Shown here: piece by piece, positions 1-6,252 of the stretch
How positions within the stretch are numbered: the stretch's first letter is position 1
Layout of the letters: each line of letters starts with the position of its first letter
Source: Pseudomonadota bacterium
GTDB taxonomy: Bacteria > Pseudomonadota > Alphaproteobacteria > Rhizobiales > Xanthobacteraceae
Assembly: GCA_021779635.1 (NCBI GenBank)
Contig: JAJYAH010000177.1
Coordinates: forward strand, 1 to 10,415
Direction of reading: 5' to 3'
Length of the DNA stretch: 10,415 nucleotides
Program-made: the position numbers and the translations under genes
Notes under the pieces: model-generated
Told to the model about the DNA's origin: nothing
Seen by the model: the letters and a program-made list of their open reading frames with translations, nothing else
Database searches by the model: none

Positions 1-7
1 GAGATAT

Positions 8-109
8 TCATCGCGAATAAAAGATAAAGCTGGCGATGACGAGCATTGCCGTCACCGCCAGCATTTGCGCAAGCGCTTCCGAGGTCGCCCTTTTGGTGGC
101 TTCCTTCAT
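8..109 (-). CDS. possible 33-residue single-pass membrane peptide
   Basis: A short frame on the minus strand starts at ATG 109 and stops at TGA (8-10), giving 33 residues. The N-terminal half is charged and polar (MKEATKRATSEAL). The second half is a hydrophobic run (about residues 14-31) rich in A, L, V, I and F that ends in YSR, as expected for a one-pass membrane peptide with a positive tail. A purine-rich AGGGAG lies about six bases before the ATG, at a good distance for a ribosome site. That site sits inside an 11-base direct repeat (115-125 and 130-140). I do not recognise a family. The hydrophobic segment and the ribosome site are seen; that it is expressed is inference. It could also be a chance frame, since anything of this length is weak evidence. 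Confidence 0.42.
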   Translation of the reverse strand: MKEATKRATSEALAQMLAVTAMLVIASFIFYSR

Positions 110-114
110 GCAGT

Positions 115-140
115 TCTCCCTAGACCCTGTCTCCCTAGAC
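115..140. repeat. 11-bp direct repeat, 15-bp period
   Basis: TCTCCCTAGAC occurs at 115-125 and again at 130-140, exactly, with four bases between copies. On the minus strand each copy contains TAGGGAG, and the copy nearer the start codon supplies the ribosome site of the small peptide at 8-109. It could be a slipped duplication of the leader. Confidence 0.7.
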
Positions 141-399
141 TTGGGCATGACTCATCGCTGCGCGGGAGCGCGAACGACGTCCGGAATTTTACTCGGAACA
201 CCCCACGACGAGTATTCGCTGGATTGAGTCCCCACTCACGCGAACATCGACTGCGTCAGGGTCGAACAGCAATGCGGCGGCATTTTGGCTCGCATGCAGC
301 CGGTTTATGCGCGCGTGATGGAATTTTGAAAGCGATTTTCGGGCGTGGCGCCGGATCGCAAGCGGCCGCAGAGCTGTTGCTCCGACATCGCCGGCTCGA

Positions 400-510
400 T
401 AGAGCGTTTTTCCAGCGAAGCGGATACCGGTTCGCGTCAAGAAAACGCGTCGAATAAGGACATAGAGCCTCCGTTCCGATTCCATCGGAACAGAAAAGGC
501 TCTAATGTTT
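400..510. repeat. Bradyrhizobium-type interspersed palindromic element (two hairpins)
   Basis: The first unit pairs GCGTTTT (404-410) with AAAACGC (442-448) around a GGATACCGGTTCGCG core. The second unit is a long hairpin: TAGAGCCT (463-470) pairs with AGGCTCTA (497-504), and inside it GTTCCGAT (473-480) pairs perfectly with ATCGGAAC (484-491) around a three-base loop. From memory, elements with this GGATACCGGTTCGCG core and a following TAGAGC...GCTCTA hairpin are scattered through intergenic regions of Bradyrhizobium and relatives. That link is recall, not a search. The second hairpin ends about 70 bases before the gene at 573, so it would fall in that gene's leader or just upstream. Confidence 0.72.
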
Positions 511-572
511 TGGATCGAACCTGCGATTTCAATCAAGCTGGTAGAACAAGTCACGGAAACCCAAGGTGAATC

Positions 573-1097
573 ATGGCCCGTATCGACTATTGCGATACTT
601 CGAAATCGAATGAACGCACCCGCGAAATCCTGGACAAGAACCGCAACGCCAATATCTTCCGGATGATGGCGCACTCGCCGAGTTATTTTGAGCAATATTG
701 CCGGCTCGGCGGCGCCATCCGCCACCGCGGCGAACTGGATCCGGTGGTCCGGGAACTCGCCATCACCCGCACCGGAATCCTGTGCGAGGCGCCCTATGAA
801 ATCGCCGCGCACAAGCGGATCGGCAAGAATGTCGGCGTGACCGACGAGCAAAACGCCGCACTGGAAAACTGGAAATCGGCCACCTGCTTTAACGAACTGC
901 AGCGCGCAGCGCTCGCCTTTACCGACGAGATCGTCAATCTGCGCCGTCCGACCGACGCGACATTCAACGCCATTGCCGCAAAACTGACGCCGGCCGCATT
1001 GATTGAACTGCAGCTCTCGGTCGGTTTCTACATCATGACGTCGAAGTTTCTGGAAACCTTCGGCATCGATATGCAGCCCGTGACGGAAGTGGTTTGA
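573..1097 (+). CDS. carboxymuconolactone decarboxylase (CMD/AhpD-like) family protein
   Basis: A 174-residue protein of the all-helical CMD fold (carboxymuconolactone decarboxylase / AhpD superfamily). The family signature is around residues 58-85: VVRELAITRTG, then C71-EAP-Y75-E76-IAA-H80, matching the usual YEW-x2-H pattern. The CxxC thiol pair of true AhpD peroxidase reductases is absent, because residue 74 is proline, so a thiol-disulfide role is unlikely. A second helical segment (about 108-165) fits the rest of the domain, and length is normal for a single-domain member. An AAGGTGA ribosome site ends a few bases before the ATG. The gene stands alone on the plus strand and converges on the RMD1-family gene. 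Substrate cannot be read from sequence; members include decarboxylases and uncharacterised proteins, so I give no gene symbol. Confidence 0.9.
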   Translation: MARIDYCDTSKSNERTREILDKNRNANIFRMMAHSPSYFEQYCRLGGAIRHRGELDPVVRELAITRTGILCEAPYEIAAHKRIGKNVGVTDEQNAALENWKSATCFNELQRAALAFTDEIVNLRRPTDATFNAIAAKLTPAALIELQLSVGFYIMTSKFLETFGIDMQPVTEVV

Positions 1098-1127
1098 ATG
1101 ATCGATCGCTTTCTGGGCGCGAATGCA

Positions 1128-1146
1128 GCGTGCCTCGCAGGCGCGT
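1128..1146. terminator. possible hairpin between convergent genes
   Basis: CGTGCCT (1129-1135) can pair with AGGCGCG (1139-1145) around a three-base loop, with one G-U wobble. It lies between the convergent stop codons at 1097 and 1163. No T-tract follows in either direction, so it is at best an atypical terminator or a transcript-end stabiliser. A second weak stem, CCAGG/CCTGG (1154-1158 and 1170-1174), overlaps the end of the minus-strand gene. Confidence 0.25.
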
Positions 1147-1160
1147 CAGTGAACCAGGCG

Positions 1161-1976
1161 TCAGTGGCCCCTGGCAGCGTAGATCTGATAAAATGTGACG
1201 ACGATCTCGAATGCGATCAACACCACGACAATCAATTCGAGGCGCAGCGAGCGGCGGGTGTCGATGATGTCGGCGAGCGTGTCGGCGGTATCGGCGACCA
1301 CGGCGAGCTTGCGGTTGAGCGTGTCGACGCGCTCCTTGAGTTCGTATTCGTCTTCAAGCCGGGCATAAAGCCGCTCCAGGTCGGGGCGATCCCACAGCGC
1401 ATCCGGCTTTTCTCCGACTGCGACGCGGCCGGATACCCGGTGCTGGACCAGCAGCGCATTTCCGATCAGTTGCAAAACGCCTTTTCGGTCCCTCCGGGTT
1501 GCTCCGTGATCGGCCAGTTCCTTGGCGAACGGTTCGATGATCTCGAATACCTTCGCGACCTGGCGTTCGTCATCGGCCAGCGCGACGCTCTTCGCCAGCA
1601 CGTCGGCGATGACAAGAAGCCGTTCCAGCAACATGTCCCGCAGTTGAATCGGTCCTCCGGCCTGAACCTGATCCTCATTTCCACCGGCGAATGCGACAAC
1701 CGCGGTTTCTTCGTCGAAACGTTCGAGCTTGCCGCCGACCCGGGGCTTCAGCCTTTCCAGAAAGGCGGCTTCATCTTCAGCCGAAAGGCCGATCAGCACC
1801 GCGACGCCATAGCGAAAGAGAACGGCGATGCCGGCCTTCCCGACCCGGATCGTGAGCGGGACCGCCGAAAGAGCTTCATTTTCGAAGCCCATGGTATTGA
1901 TGCGGTCGCCAAGATGCAGGGCGTGCGCGGTAACCCGTGTCCCGATTTCGGCCGAAATGAATTCGGGTTTGGTCAT
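1161..1976 (-). CDS. RMD1/DUF155 family membrane-anchored protein
   Basis: A 271-residue protein resembling the RMD1 (sporulation, DUF155, YagE) family found in yeast mitochondria and many bacteria. The N-terminal two thirds form the soluble domain, including the GKAGIAVLFRYGVAVLIGL strand region (residues 46-64) and the FDEETAVVAF segment. A charged, likely coiled-coil stretch covers about 195-245 (RLEDEYELKERVDTLNRKL). It ends with one hydrophobic helix (about 246-267, LELIVVVLIAFEIVVTFYQIY), typical of the family and consistent with a C-terminal anchor in the inner membrane. I chose ATG 1976 because GAGGAG lies eight bases upstream; an in-frame ATG at 2021 has no ribosome site. It follows a small zinc-ribbon gene on the same strand, 97 bases away, so co-transcription is possible. 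In yeast, relatives act in mitochondrial translation and meiotic division; the bacterial role is unknown. Confidence 0.88.
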   Translation of the reverse strand: MTKPEFISAEIGTRVTAHALHLGDRINTMGFENEALSAVPLTIRVGKAGIAVLFRYGVAVLIGLSAEDEAAFLERLKPRVGGKLERFDEETAVVAFAGGNEDQVQAGGPIQLRDMLLERLLVIADVLAKSVALADDERQVAKVFEIIEPFAKELADHGATRRDRKGVLQLIGNALLVQHRVSGRVAVGEKPDALWDRPDLERLYARLEDEYELKERVDTLNRKLAVVADTADTLADIIDTRRSLRLELIVVVLIAFEIVVTFYQIYAARGH

Positions 1977-2072
1977 CCCGCCGTCTCCTCGGGCTTGCAG
2001 GCTTCGAGGACAGCCTATCATCGCGGCAAGCTGCAGCCAAACAAGCCGCTCGCCGCAGCACCGATACCGGCT

Positions 2073-2285
2073 CTATTGAGGTGACGGAGGCGCGGGAATA
2101 TGCGGATATTTATGTTCGGCCGACAACACCAACCGATAAGCTCTCATCCGGCGGTCTCGCCAGGATTCCAGCAGGCCGCCGCAAACCGCGCATTCGGCCT
2201 GGCCTGAGCTTCCTTGTGCCGAAGTGGACTCGGCAACTTCATAGATCGATCCACAGGACCGGCAGGTAAAGTCTGATATTTTCAT
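2073..2285 (-). CDS. small zinc-ribbon protein, unknown function
   Basis: A 70-residue protein with two cysteine pairs, C8-x2-C11 and C32-x2-C35, the spacing of a zinc ribbon. The N-terminus (MKISDFTCRSCGSIYEVAES) and the second knuckle (AECAVCGG) are typical of short alphaproteobacterial zinc-ribbon proteins. A basic stretch follows (residues 42-51, WRDRRMRAYR), then a proline-rich tail ending PAPPSPQ. No clear ribosome site precedes the ATG, which is unusual here, but no in-frame alternative start exists nearby. The leader carries a strong 10-bp hairpin ending about 20 bases before the start, which could affect translation. It lies upstream of the RMD1-family gene on the same strand. A nucleic-acid or protein-binding role is plausible from the zinc fold and basic patch, but function is not known. 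Confidence 0.8.
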   Translation of the reverse strand: MKISDFTCRSCGSIYEVAESTSAQGSSGQAECAVCGGLLESWRDRRMRAYRLVLSAEHKYPHIPAPPSPQ

Positions 2286-2305
2286 CGAATCATACGCTTT
2301 TGATC

Positions 2306-2335
2306 ACGGCGCATTGTTATCAGGTAATGCGCCGT
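2306..2335. repeat. perfect 10-bp inverted repeat (hairpin)
   Basis: ACGGCGCATT (2306-2315) and AATGCGCCGT (2326-2335) are exact reverse complements around a 10-base loop. On the minus strand the structure would form in the leader of the zinc-ribbon gene, 20 bases before its ATG. On the plus strand it directly precedes the hairpin-plus-T6 element. Confidence 0.75.
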
Positions 2336-2343
2336 TAGTAAGG

Positions 2344-2370
2344 ACGCCGTCGGTAGCGGCGTGCTTTTTT
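2344..2370 (+). terminator. intrinsic terminator-like hairpin with T6 tract
   Basis: ACGCCG (2344-2349) pairs with CGGCGT (2357-2362) around a seven-base loop, and two bases later comes TTTTTT (2365-2370). This is the form of a rho-independent terminator for plus-strand transcription. No plus-strand gene ends nearby: the closest is at 1097. It may therefore end an unannotated plus-strand transcript, end antisense transcription across the zinc-ribbon leader, or be part of a repeat. Confidence 0.45.
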
Positions 2371-2604
2371 CGAGACTTCCATGATTTCTGTGCAAGCAAA
2401 TATGAAGTGCCGGTTGCCGCAAGCCAGTGCTCGCCTTTTGGGCAACGCGCGGACGCGGAGCTGGCACGCAAAAAAAGCTCTGCCAGTTCTGGATGCTCGA
2501 TGAATCGCACAACAGCCAGGCCGAGCGTTCAATCTCGGCGGATCTGCAAGTGCTTCGCAACATCGCCGTCGGACACACGCGGCCGTAGGTCGGGTCGGCG
2601 TCCT

Positions 2605-3834
2605 TCAACCGGCGGTCTTTGCCCCCGCCCGCTCGCAGTCGACCATAAAATCGCGCGTGATCGGCACCGCCTCACGTCTGGTCGACAGCAGCAATTGAAA
2701 CACCATGTGAGAGCCATGCAGGAATTCGAGTTCCACGGCGGCGAGATAGAATTCCCACATCCGGCAGAAACGTTCGTTATAGATCGCCGCGGCCTTGGCT
2801 CTGTTCGCGGCGAAGCGCTCGCGCCAGTGTTTCACGGTGTAGCGATAATGCAGCCGCAGTACTTCCATGTCGTCGCACCACAGACCGCAGCGCTCCGTAG
2901 CCGCAAAGGTCTCGGATAGCGCCGGCACGTAGGCGCCGGGAAAGATGTATTTGCGGATGAAGGGGCCGGTGGTGCCGGGCTGCGACATCCGGCCGATGCA
3001 ATGGATAAAGGCATAGCCATCAGGCGCCAGGAGTTCGCGGATCTTGAGGAAGTATTCGTCAAAATGTCCGATGCCGACATGCTCCATCATGCCGACCGAA
3101 ACCACCCGGTCAAACTGGCCGGTGAGCTGGCGATAGTCCAACTCGCGAAACTCGACGCGATCGGAGACGCCGGCGGTCTCGGCATGAACGCGGGCTATCT
3201 TGATCTGCTCGGGTGAAACATTGATGGCGGTGACACGGGCGCCGGTTTCGCGCGCCAGATGAATGGCAAAGCCGCCCCAGCCGGAGCCGATCTCGGCGAC
3301 GGTCATGCCTGGCTTTAATTGCAGCTTGCTGGTGGCGTGGATCAGCTTGTTGCGCTGCGCCTGTTCGAGCGTTTCATGCTCGGGGTCTCGAAAATAAGCG
3401 CAGGAATATTGCATCTGATCGTCGAGGAACAGACGGTAAAGTTCGGTCGAGATGTCGTAGTGGTGGCGGGCATGGGCGGCGGCAAGCCCGATCGGATTGG
3501 CCTGATGCCAGCGGCGCAGGCCGCGCCACACCCGCCGCATCAGCTTCTGGGAACCATACGAGTAGAGCCCGGCGCGGTTGACCGAGAACAGCAGCAGAAA
3601 ATCATGGATCTCGGAACCGTCCTCCAGTGTCAGCCCGCCGTCCATATAGGCTTCGGCGGCGTATAATTCGGGATTGATGAACAGCTTGGTATAGAGCTTG
3701 CGATCGTGCAGGTGGATAGCGACATCAGGCCCCGGCAGGTGTTCACCGAAGACATGGACTTTGCCGTCGGCGTCGCGGACCCGCAGGGTGCCCTGGCGGA
3801 TGAAGCGTCGAAGCAGATTGGACAACAAGCGCAC
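2605..3834 (-). CDS. cfa: cyclopropane-fatty-acyl-phospholipid synthase
   Basis: A 409-residue S-adenosylmethionine-dependent enzyme that adds a methylene bridge to unsaturated acyl chains of membrane phospholipids, acting at the inner face of the membrane. The N-terminal lipid-binding region (about 1-120) includes AAEAYMDGGLTLEDGS. Then come the family motif MQYSCAYF (141-148, with C145), the SAM-binding loop AEIGSGWGGFA (180-190), MMEHVG (249-254) and FIHCIG (276-281), whose E251 and H278 match the bicarbonate-site residues known from the E. coli enzyme. LRLHYRYTVKHW (326-337) supplies the conserved tyrosine region. The length suits the Cfa family. The start is GTG 3834, with GGAGGA seven bases upstream; there is no better ATG. 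It lies 124 bases after the glutaminase gene on the same strand, with a promoter-like sequence in between, so it can probably be transcribed on its own. Confidence 0.95.
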   Translation of the reverse strand: MRLLSNLLRRFIRQGTLRVRDADGKVHVFGEHLPGPDVAIHLHDRKLYTKLFINPELYAAEAYMDGGLTLEDGSEIHDFLLLFSVNRAGLYSYGSQKLMRRVWRGLRRWHQANPIGLAAAHARHHYDISTELYRLFLDDQMQYSCAYFRDPEHETLEQAQRNKLIHATSKLQLKPGMTVAEIGSGWGGFAIHLARETGARVTAINVSPEQIKIARVHAETAGVSDRVEFRELDYRQLTGQFDRVVSVGMMEHVGIGHFDEYFLKIRELLAPDGYAFIHCIGRMSQPGTTGPFIRKYIFPGAYVPALSETFAATERCGLWCDDMEVLRLHYRYTVKHWRERFAANRAKAAAIYNERFCRMWEFYLAAVELEFLHGSHMVFQLLLSTRREAVPITRDFMVDCERAGAKTAG

Positions 3835-3919
3835 GTGGCAGTCCTCCGCGATGGCCGCAAGTCTCTTTACCAGTGTACTCGAAAGAGGTCACGCGAGGCT
3901 GAACGAGGCCGCTCGTACG

Positions 3920-3948
3920 ATCTTACCAGTCGCGCTTCGGATCATCAA
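3920..3948 (-). promoter_or_regulatory. predicted sigma-70-type promoter for the cyclopropane synthase gene
   Basis: Reading the minus strand, TTGATG (3948-3943) and TAAGAT (3925-3920) are separated by exactly 17 bases. Each hexamer matches the sigma-70 consensus at four of six positions. Transcription would begin near 3913, leaving a leader of about 80 bases before the GTG at 3834. This is a pattern match only; chance matches of this quality are not rare. Confidence 0.3.
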
Positions 3949-3958
3949 AGTCCACGCC

Positions 3959-5818
3959 TTAATTCTCCGTCAGCAGATTCACTTTTGTGTTAGCCACGAT
4001 CAGGCGATCGGCGAGCAGCTGTGCCAGATTGCGCATGATCCGTTCGCCGGTCCGCGGATGCGCCTCGCGAAAGCGCTCGAAATCGCGCAGCGGCACTTCG
4101 AAGGCAGTCACGGAGTTGTCGGCCAGCACATTGGCGGAGCGGTGCGCTTCCAGCAGCGCCATTTCCCCGAACGCCATGCCGGCCGTGAGGGTCGCGAGCC
4201 TGACCCCGCTCGGCAACGTGACGTGGACGACGCCGCTTTTGAGAAAGAACAGCGACAGCGGGGGCTCTTCCGCAGCAATGATCCTTTGTCCCGGCAGATA
4301 GGTTTGCGTCGTGCCAAGTGCGGCGAGCGCTTCGAGTTCCGCCGCCGTCAGCCCGGCCAGCAGCGCCTGTTCGGAAAGCTCGGTCACTTCCATGGAGTCG
4401 ATGGCGCCGCCGTGCCGATAGATCACCTGGTCCTCGGCCCATTCGATGGCGTCGTCGAGCAGATGGTAGTTGCGCAAATTCGAGATGCCGTCGGCCCATT
4501 CACTGATCGCCTGCCATTCGGGAGACGGACGCTTGATGCCGGACAGGATCACCGTGACATTGAATGCGGCCAGCTCGCGGAAACCCTCGGTGAACAGGCG
4601 GGCGCCAGCCCGCGTCATCGCCGCAACGCGGCGCAGGTCAAAAATGACGAATTGCGGACGAGGCCTGGCTGCGAGCTGTCGCGACAGGTAGTCGACATTG
4701 GAGAATGTCAGCGTGCCCACCAGTTCGATGACACGGACGTCGTGGTGGTGCGCGGCCAGAATTCTCTGCTCATGCGGCCGCCGGCTGCGGCGCGACGAGC
4801 TTTCGCCGATGTTGTAGTCGGCGATGATGCTGTTGCGCGCGTCGTCGCTGCGATTAAGCATGTGCAGATCGTAATGGGACGACAGCGCCTCGCAGACCTT
4901 GATGCCGCGCACGCTGTTGCCATGGCTGTCGAGCCGCGGCGAGTAGCTGCCGAGCCCGAGCCGCGCCGGCAGCGCCGCCAGGATGCCGCCGCCGACGCCG
5001 CTTTTGGCGGGAATGCCGACGCGATAAATCCATTCGCCGGCATAATCGTACATGCCGGAGCTGGTCATCACCGAAAGCGTCCGCGAGATGGCGTAGGGGG
5101 TCATGACCTGCTCGCCGGTCACCGGGTTGGTGCCGCGATTGGCGAGCGTCGCGGCCATGATCGCGATATCGCGCGCCGTCACCAGAACGGCGCATTGCCG
5201 GAAATAGACCTCCAGCACCGCGCCGACATGATCCCTGATGACATTGGCGTTGCGCAGCAGATAGCCGATGGCGCGGTTGCGGTCGCCGGTCGCACTTTCG
5301 GATGCATATACGGCTTCGTCGATGCCGAGCTCGCGCCCGGCAAACCGGCCCAGCGCCTGACGGATATATTCGAACGCGCCGTCGCCCTTGGCTTCATGGA
5401 TCAGAGCGGAGCAGGCGATCGCGCCGGCGTTGACCATCGGATTGAAGGGATGGTTTTCGGCATTGAGACGGATCGAATTGAAGGGATCGCCCGACGGCTC
5501 GACGCCGATCGCCTTTTCCACCCGCGCCGCGCCGAGCGTATCCAGCGCCAGTGCGAACACGAAGGGCTTCGACATCGACTGGATCGTAAAAGGTATCCGG
5601 CTGTCGCCGACCTCGTAGACGTGCCCGTCGAGGGTAGCAAGGCTGATGCCAAAATGATCGGGATCGGCCTTGAAGAGCTCCGGGATATAGTTGGCGACCG
5701 CGCCGTCGGTCACGCCGGAAAAATCCATCTGGCAGGTGAAGAGGAAGCGGAGCAAAGGCGGTTTCGAGGCGGCCCAGCTGTTGGCTTTTGGGGCCGCGGC
5801 CGGATGCGGGATACTCAT
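3959..5818 (-). CDS. glsA: glutaminase A with C-terminal STAS and cyclic-nucleotide-binding domains
   Basis: A 619-residue, three-part protein. Residues about 20-325 are a beta-lactamase-fold glutaminase that hydrolyses glutamine to glutamate and ammonia in the cytoplasm. They carry the catalytic S-x2-K motif (Q80-SMSK-P85, S81/K84), HPFNPMVNAGAI (123-134), ESATGDRNRAI (174-184) and KSGVGGGI (272-279). Residues about 355-465 look like a STAS domain (VRVIELVGTLTFSNVDYL, then FVIFDLRRVAAMTRAGARLF). Residues about 488-612 are a cyclic-nucleotide-binding fold with the phosphate-cassette pattern FGEMALLEAHRSANVLA (550-566, E552 and R560). Bacterial glutaminases with only the catalytic domain are about 310 residues, so this is roughly double. 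I chose ATG 5818 because AGGA lies about eight bases upstream; the frame stays open to 5983 without family resemblance. Regulation of activity by a nucleotide or a partner protein is inference. It is followed by cfa and preceded by the biotin carrier gene on the same strand. Confidence 0.93.
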   Translation of the reverse strand: MSIPHPAAAPKANSWAASKPPLLRFLFTCQMDFSGVTDGAVANYIPELFKADPDHFGISLATLDGHVYEVGDSRIPFTIQSMSKPFVFALALDTLGAARVEKAIGVEPSGDPFNSIRLNAENHPFNPMVNAGAIACSALIHEAKGDGAFEYIRQALGRFAGRELGIDEAVYASESATGDRNRAIGYLLRNANVIRDHVGAVLEVYFRQCAVLVTARDIAIMAATLANRGTNPVTGEQVMTPYAISRTLSVMTSSGMYDYAGEWIYRVGIPAKSGVGGGILAALPARLGLGSYSPRLDSHGNSVRGIKVCEALSSHYDLHMLNRSDDARNSIIADYNIGESSSRRSRRPHEQRILAAHHHDVRVIELVGTLTFSNVDYLSRQLAARPRPQFVIFDLRRVAAMTRAGARLFTEGFRELAAFNVTVILSGIKRPSPEWQAISEWADGISNLRNYHLLDDAIEWAEDQVIYRHGGAIDSMEVTELSEQALLAGLTAAELEALAALGTTQTYLPGQRIIAAEEPPLSLFFLKSGVVHVTLPSGVRLATLTAGMAFGEMALLEAHRSANVLADNSVTAFEVPLRDFERFREAHPRTGERIMRNLAQLLADRLIVANTKVNLLTEN

Positions 5819-5933
5819 GTTGGGTCCTGCCGTGCGATCCTGTTCGCGCGGCTGGATGTTACGTCGCCCCGGCAAGCGCCGAAACCGGTCTGATGGTGTT
5901 TTATGCGGCAGGCGGTGGGCAGCGATAAAGCGT

Positions 5934-6155
5934 TCAGGTCTCGAGGATGGCGAGGACCTGTCCTTCGGCGACCACGTCGTCAAGGCTGACGAGAATCGAT
6001 TTGAGCTTGCCTGCGGCCGGCGAAGCCACCGGGATTTCCATCTTCATGGCTTCGACAAATACGATGTCGTCGCCATCGCCAACGGTTCCTCCGATTTCGA
6101 CGGGAAGCGCGCAAACGCGTCCCGCCACCTCGGTCACAATCTTGATTTCTGGCAT
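5934..6155 (-). CDS. biotin carboxyl carrier protein (biotinyl/lipoyl domain only)
   Basis: A 73-residue protein consisting of a single biotinyl domain. The attachment motif is VEAMKMEIP (34-42), so biotin would be joined to K38, and the two half-barrel strands flank it (VAGRVCALPVEIGGTVGDGDDIV and SPAAGKLKSILVSLDDVVAEGQVLAIL). It would carry carboxybiotin between a biotin carboxylase and a carboxyltransferase in the cytoplasm. It lacks the long N-terminal region of fatty-acid AccB, so it more likely belongs to a dedicated acyl-CoA carboxylase than to core lipid synthesis. GAGGAA lies about four bases before the ATG. It is divergent from the IclR regulator, and the carboxyltransferase gene lies just beyond that regulator, making it the likely partner. 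No biotin carboxylase is in view. Confidence 0.92.
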   Translation of the reverse strand: MPEIKIVTEVAGRVCALPVEIGGTVGDGDDIVFVEAMKMEIPVASPAAGKLKSILVSLDDVVAEGQVLAILET

Positions 6156-6252
6156 TCCGTTCCTCGGGGCACCGTCTGACGGGCGATGGCCCTCGCGAAC
6201 GGCTTTTTGTTGTGGCCGCAGATTGCCTGAGGTAGCTTGTTCTGCAAGTGGA

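Larger units (their letters stand above)
110..572. other. gene-free stretch with a compound palindromic repeat
   Basis: No convincing gene lies between the small minus-strand peptide and the gene starting at 573. Open frames in both directions here have mixed, unbiased codon use and no family resemblance. Bases 141-399 show nothing I can name. Bases 400-510 hold the interspersed palindromic element listed separately. The promoter of the gene at 573 must lie here, but I see no convincing -35/-10 pair. Confidence 0.6.
2286..2604. other. gene-poor stretch with three hairpins between the cfa and zinc-ribbon genes
   Basis: This 319-base interval is less GC-biased than its surroundings. It holds two adjacent hairpins (2306-2335 and 2344-2370), a third (GCCGAG/CTCGGC, 2520-2525 and 2534-2539) and a run of seven A (2470-2476), which is T7 on the minus strand. 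Minus-strand frames span it, including one of 108 codons from TTG 2608 to TGA 2282 that overlaps both neighbouring genes by four bases. Codon use turns unbiased after its first 16 or so codons, hairpins sit inside it, and I recognise no protein family, so I do not call a gene. Confidence 0.5.

Noticed and set aside
189..851. 220-codon minus-strand frame
   Set aside because: It crosses the palindromic repeat and the opposite strand of the CMD-family gene; no ribosome site or domain.
573..1097. AhpD alkylhydroperoxidase reductase with a CxxC centre
   Set aside because: Only C71 is present; the position three residues on is proline, so the redox pair is missing.
1098..2084. 328-codon plus-strand frame starting right after the CMD-family stop
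   Set aside because: The adjacent start looks like an operon, but the frame is antisense to the RMD1-family gene, which has a ribosome site, family motifs and a proper C-terminal membrane helix.
2282..2608. 108-codon minus-strand gene filling the gap between cfa and the zinc-ribbon gene
   Set aside because: It needs a TTG start, loses codon bias after about 16 codons, contains a T7 run and hairpins, and matches no family I know. It is kept as a finding rather than called as a gene.
3698..5893. 731-codon open frame on the plus strand
   Set aside because: It lies opposite the glutaminase and cyclopropane synthase genes, reads as R/A/G/D-rich low-information sequence, and shows no domain. It is a by-product of high GC in codon third positions.
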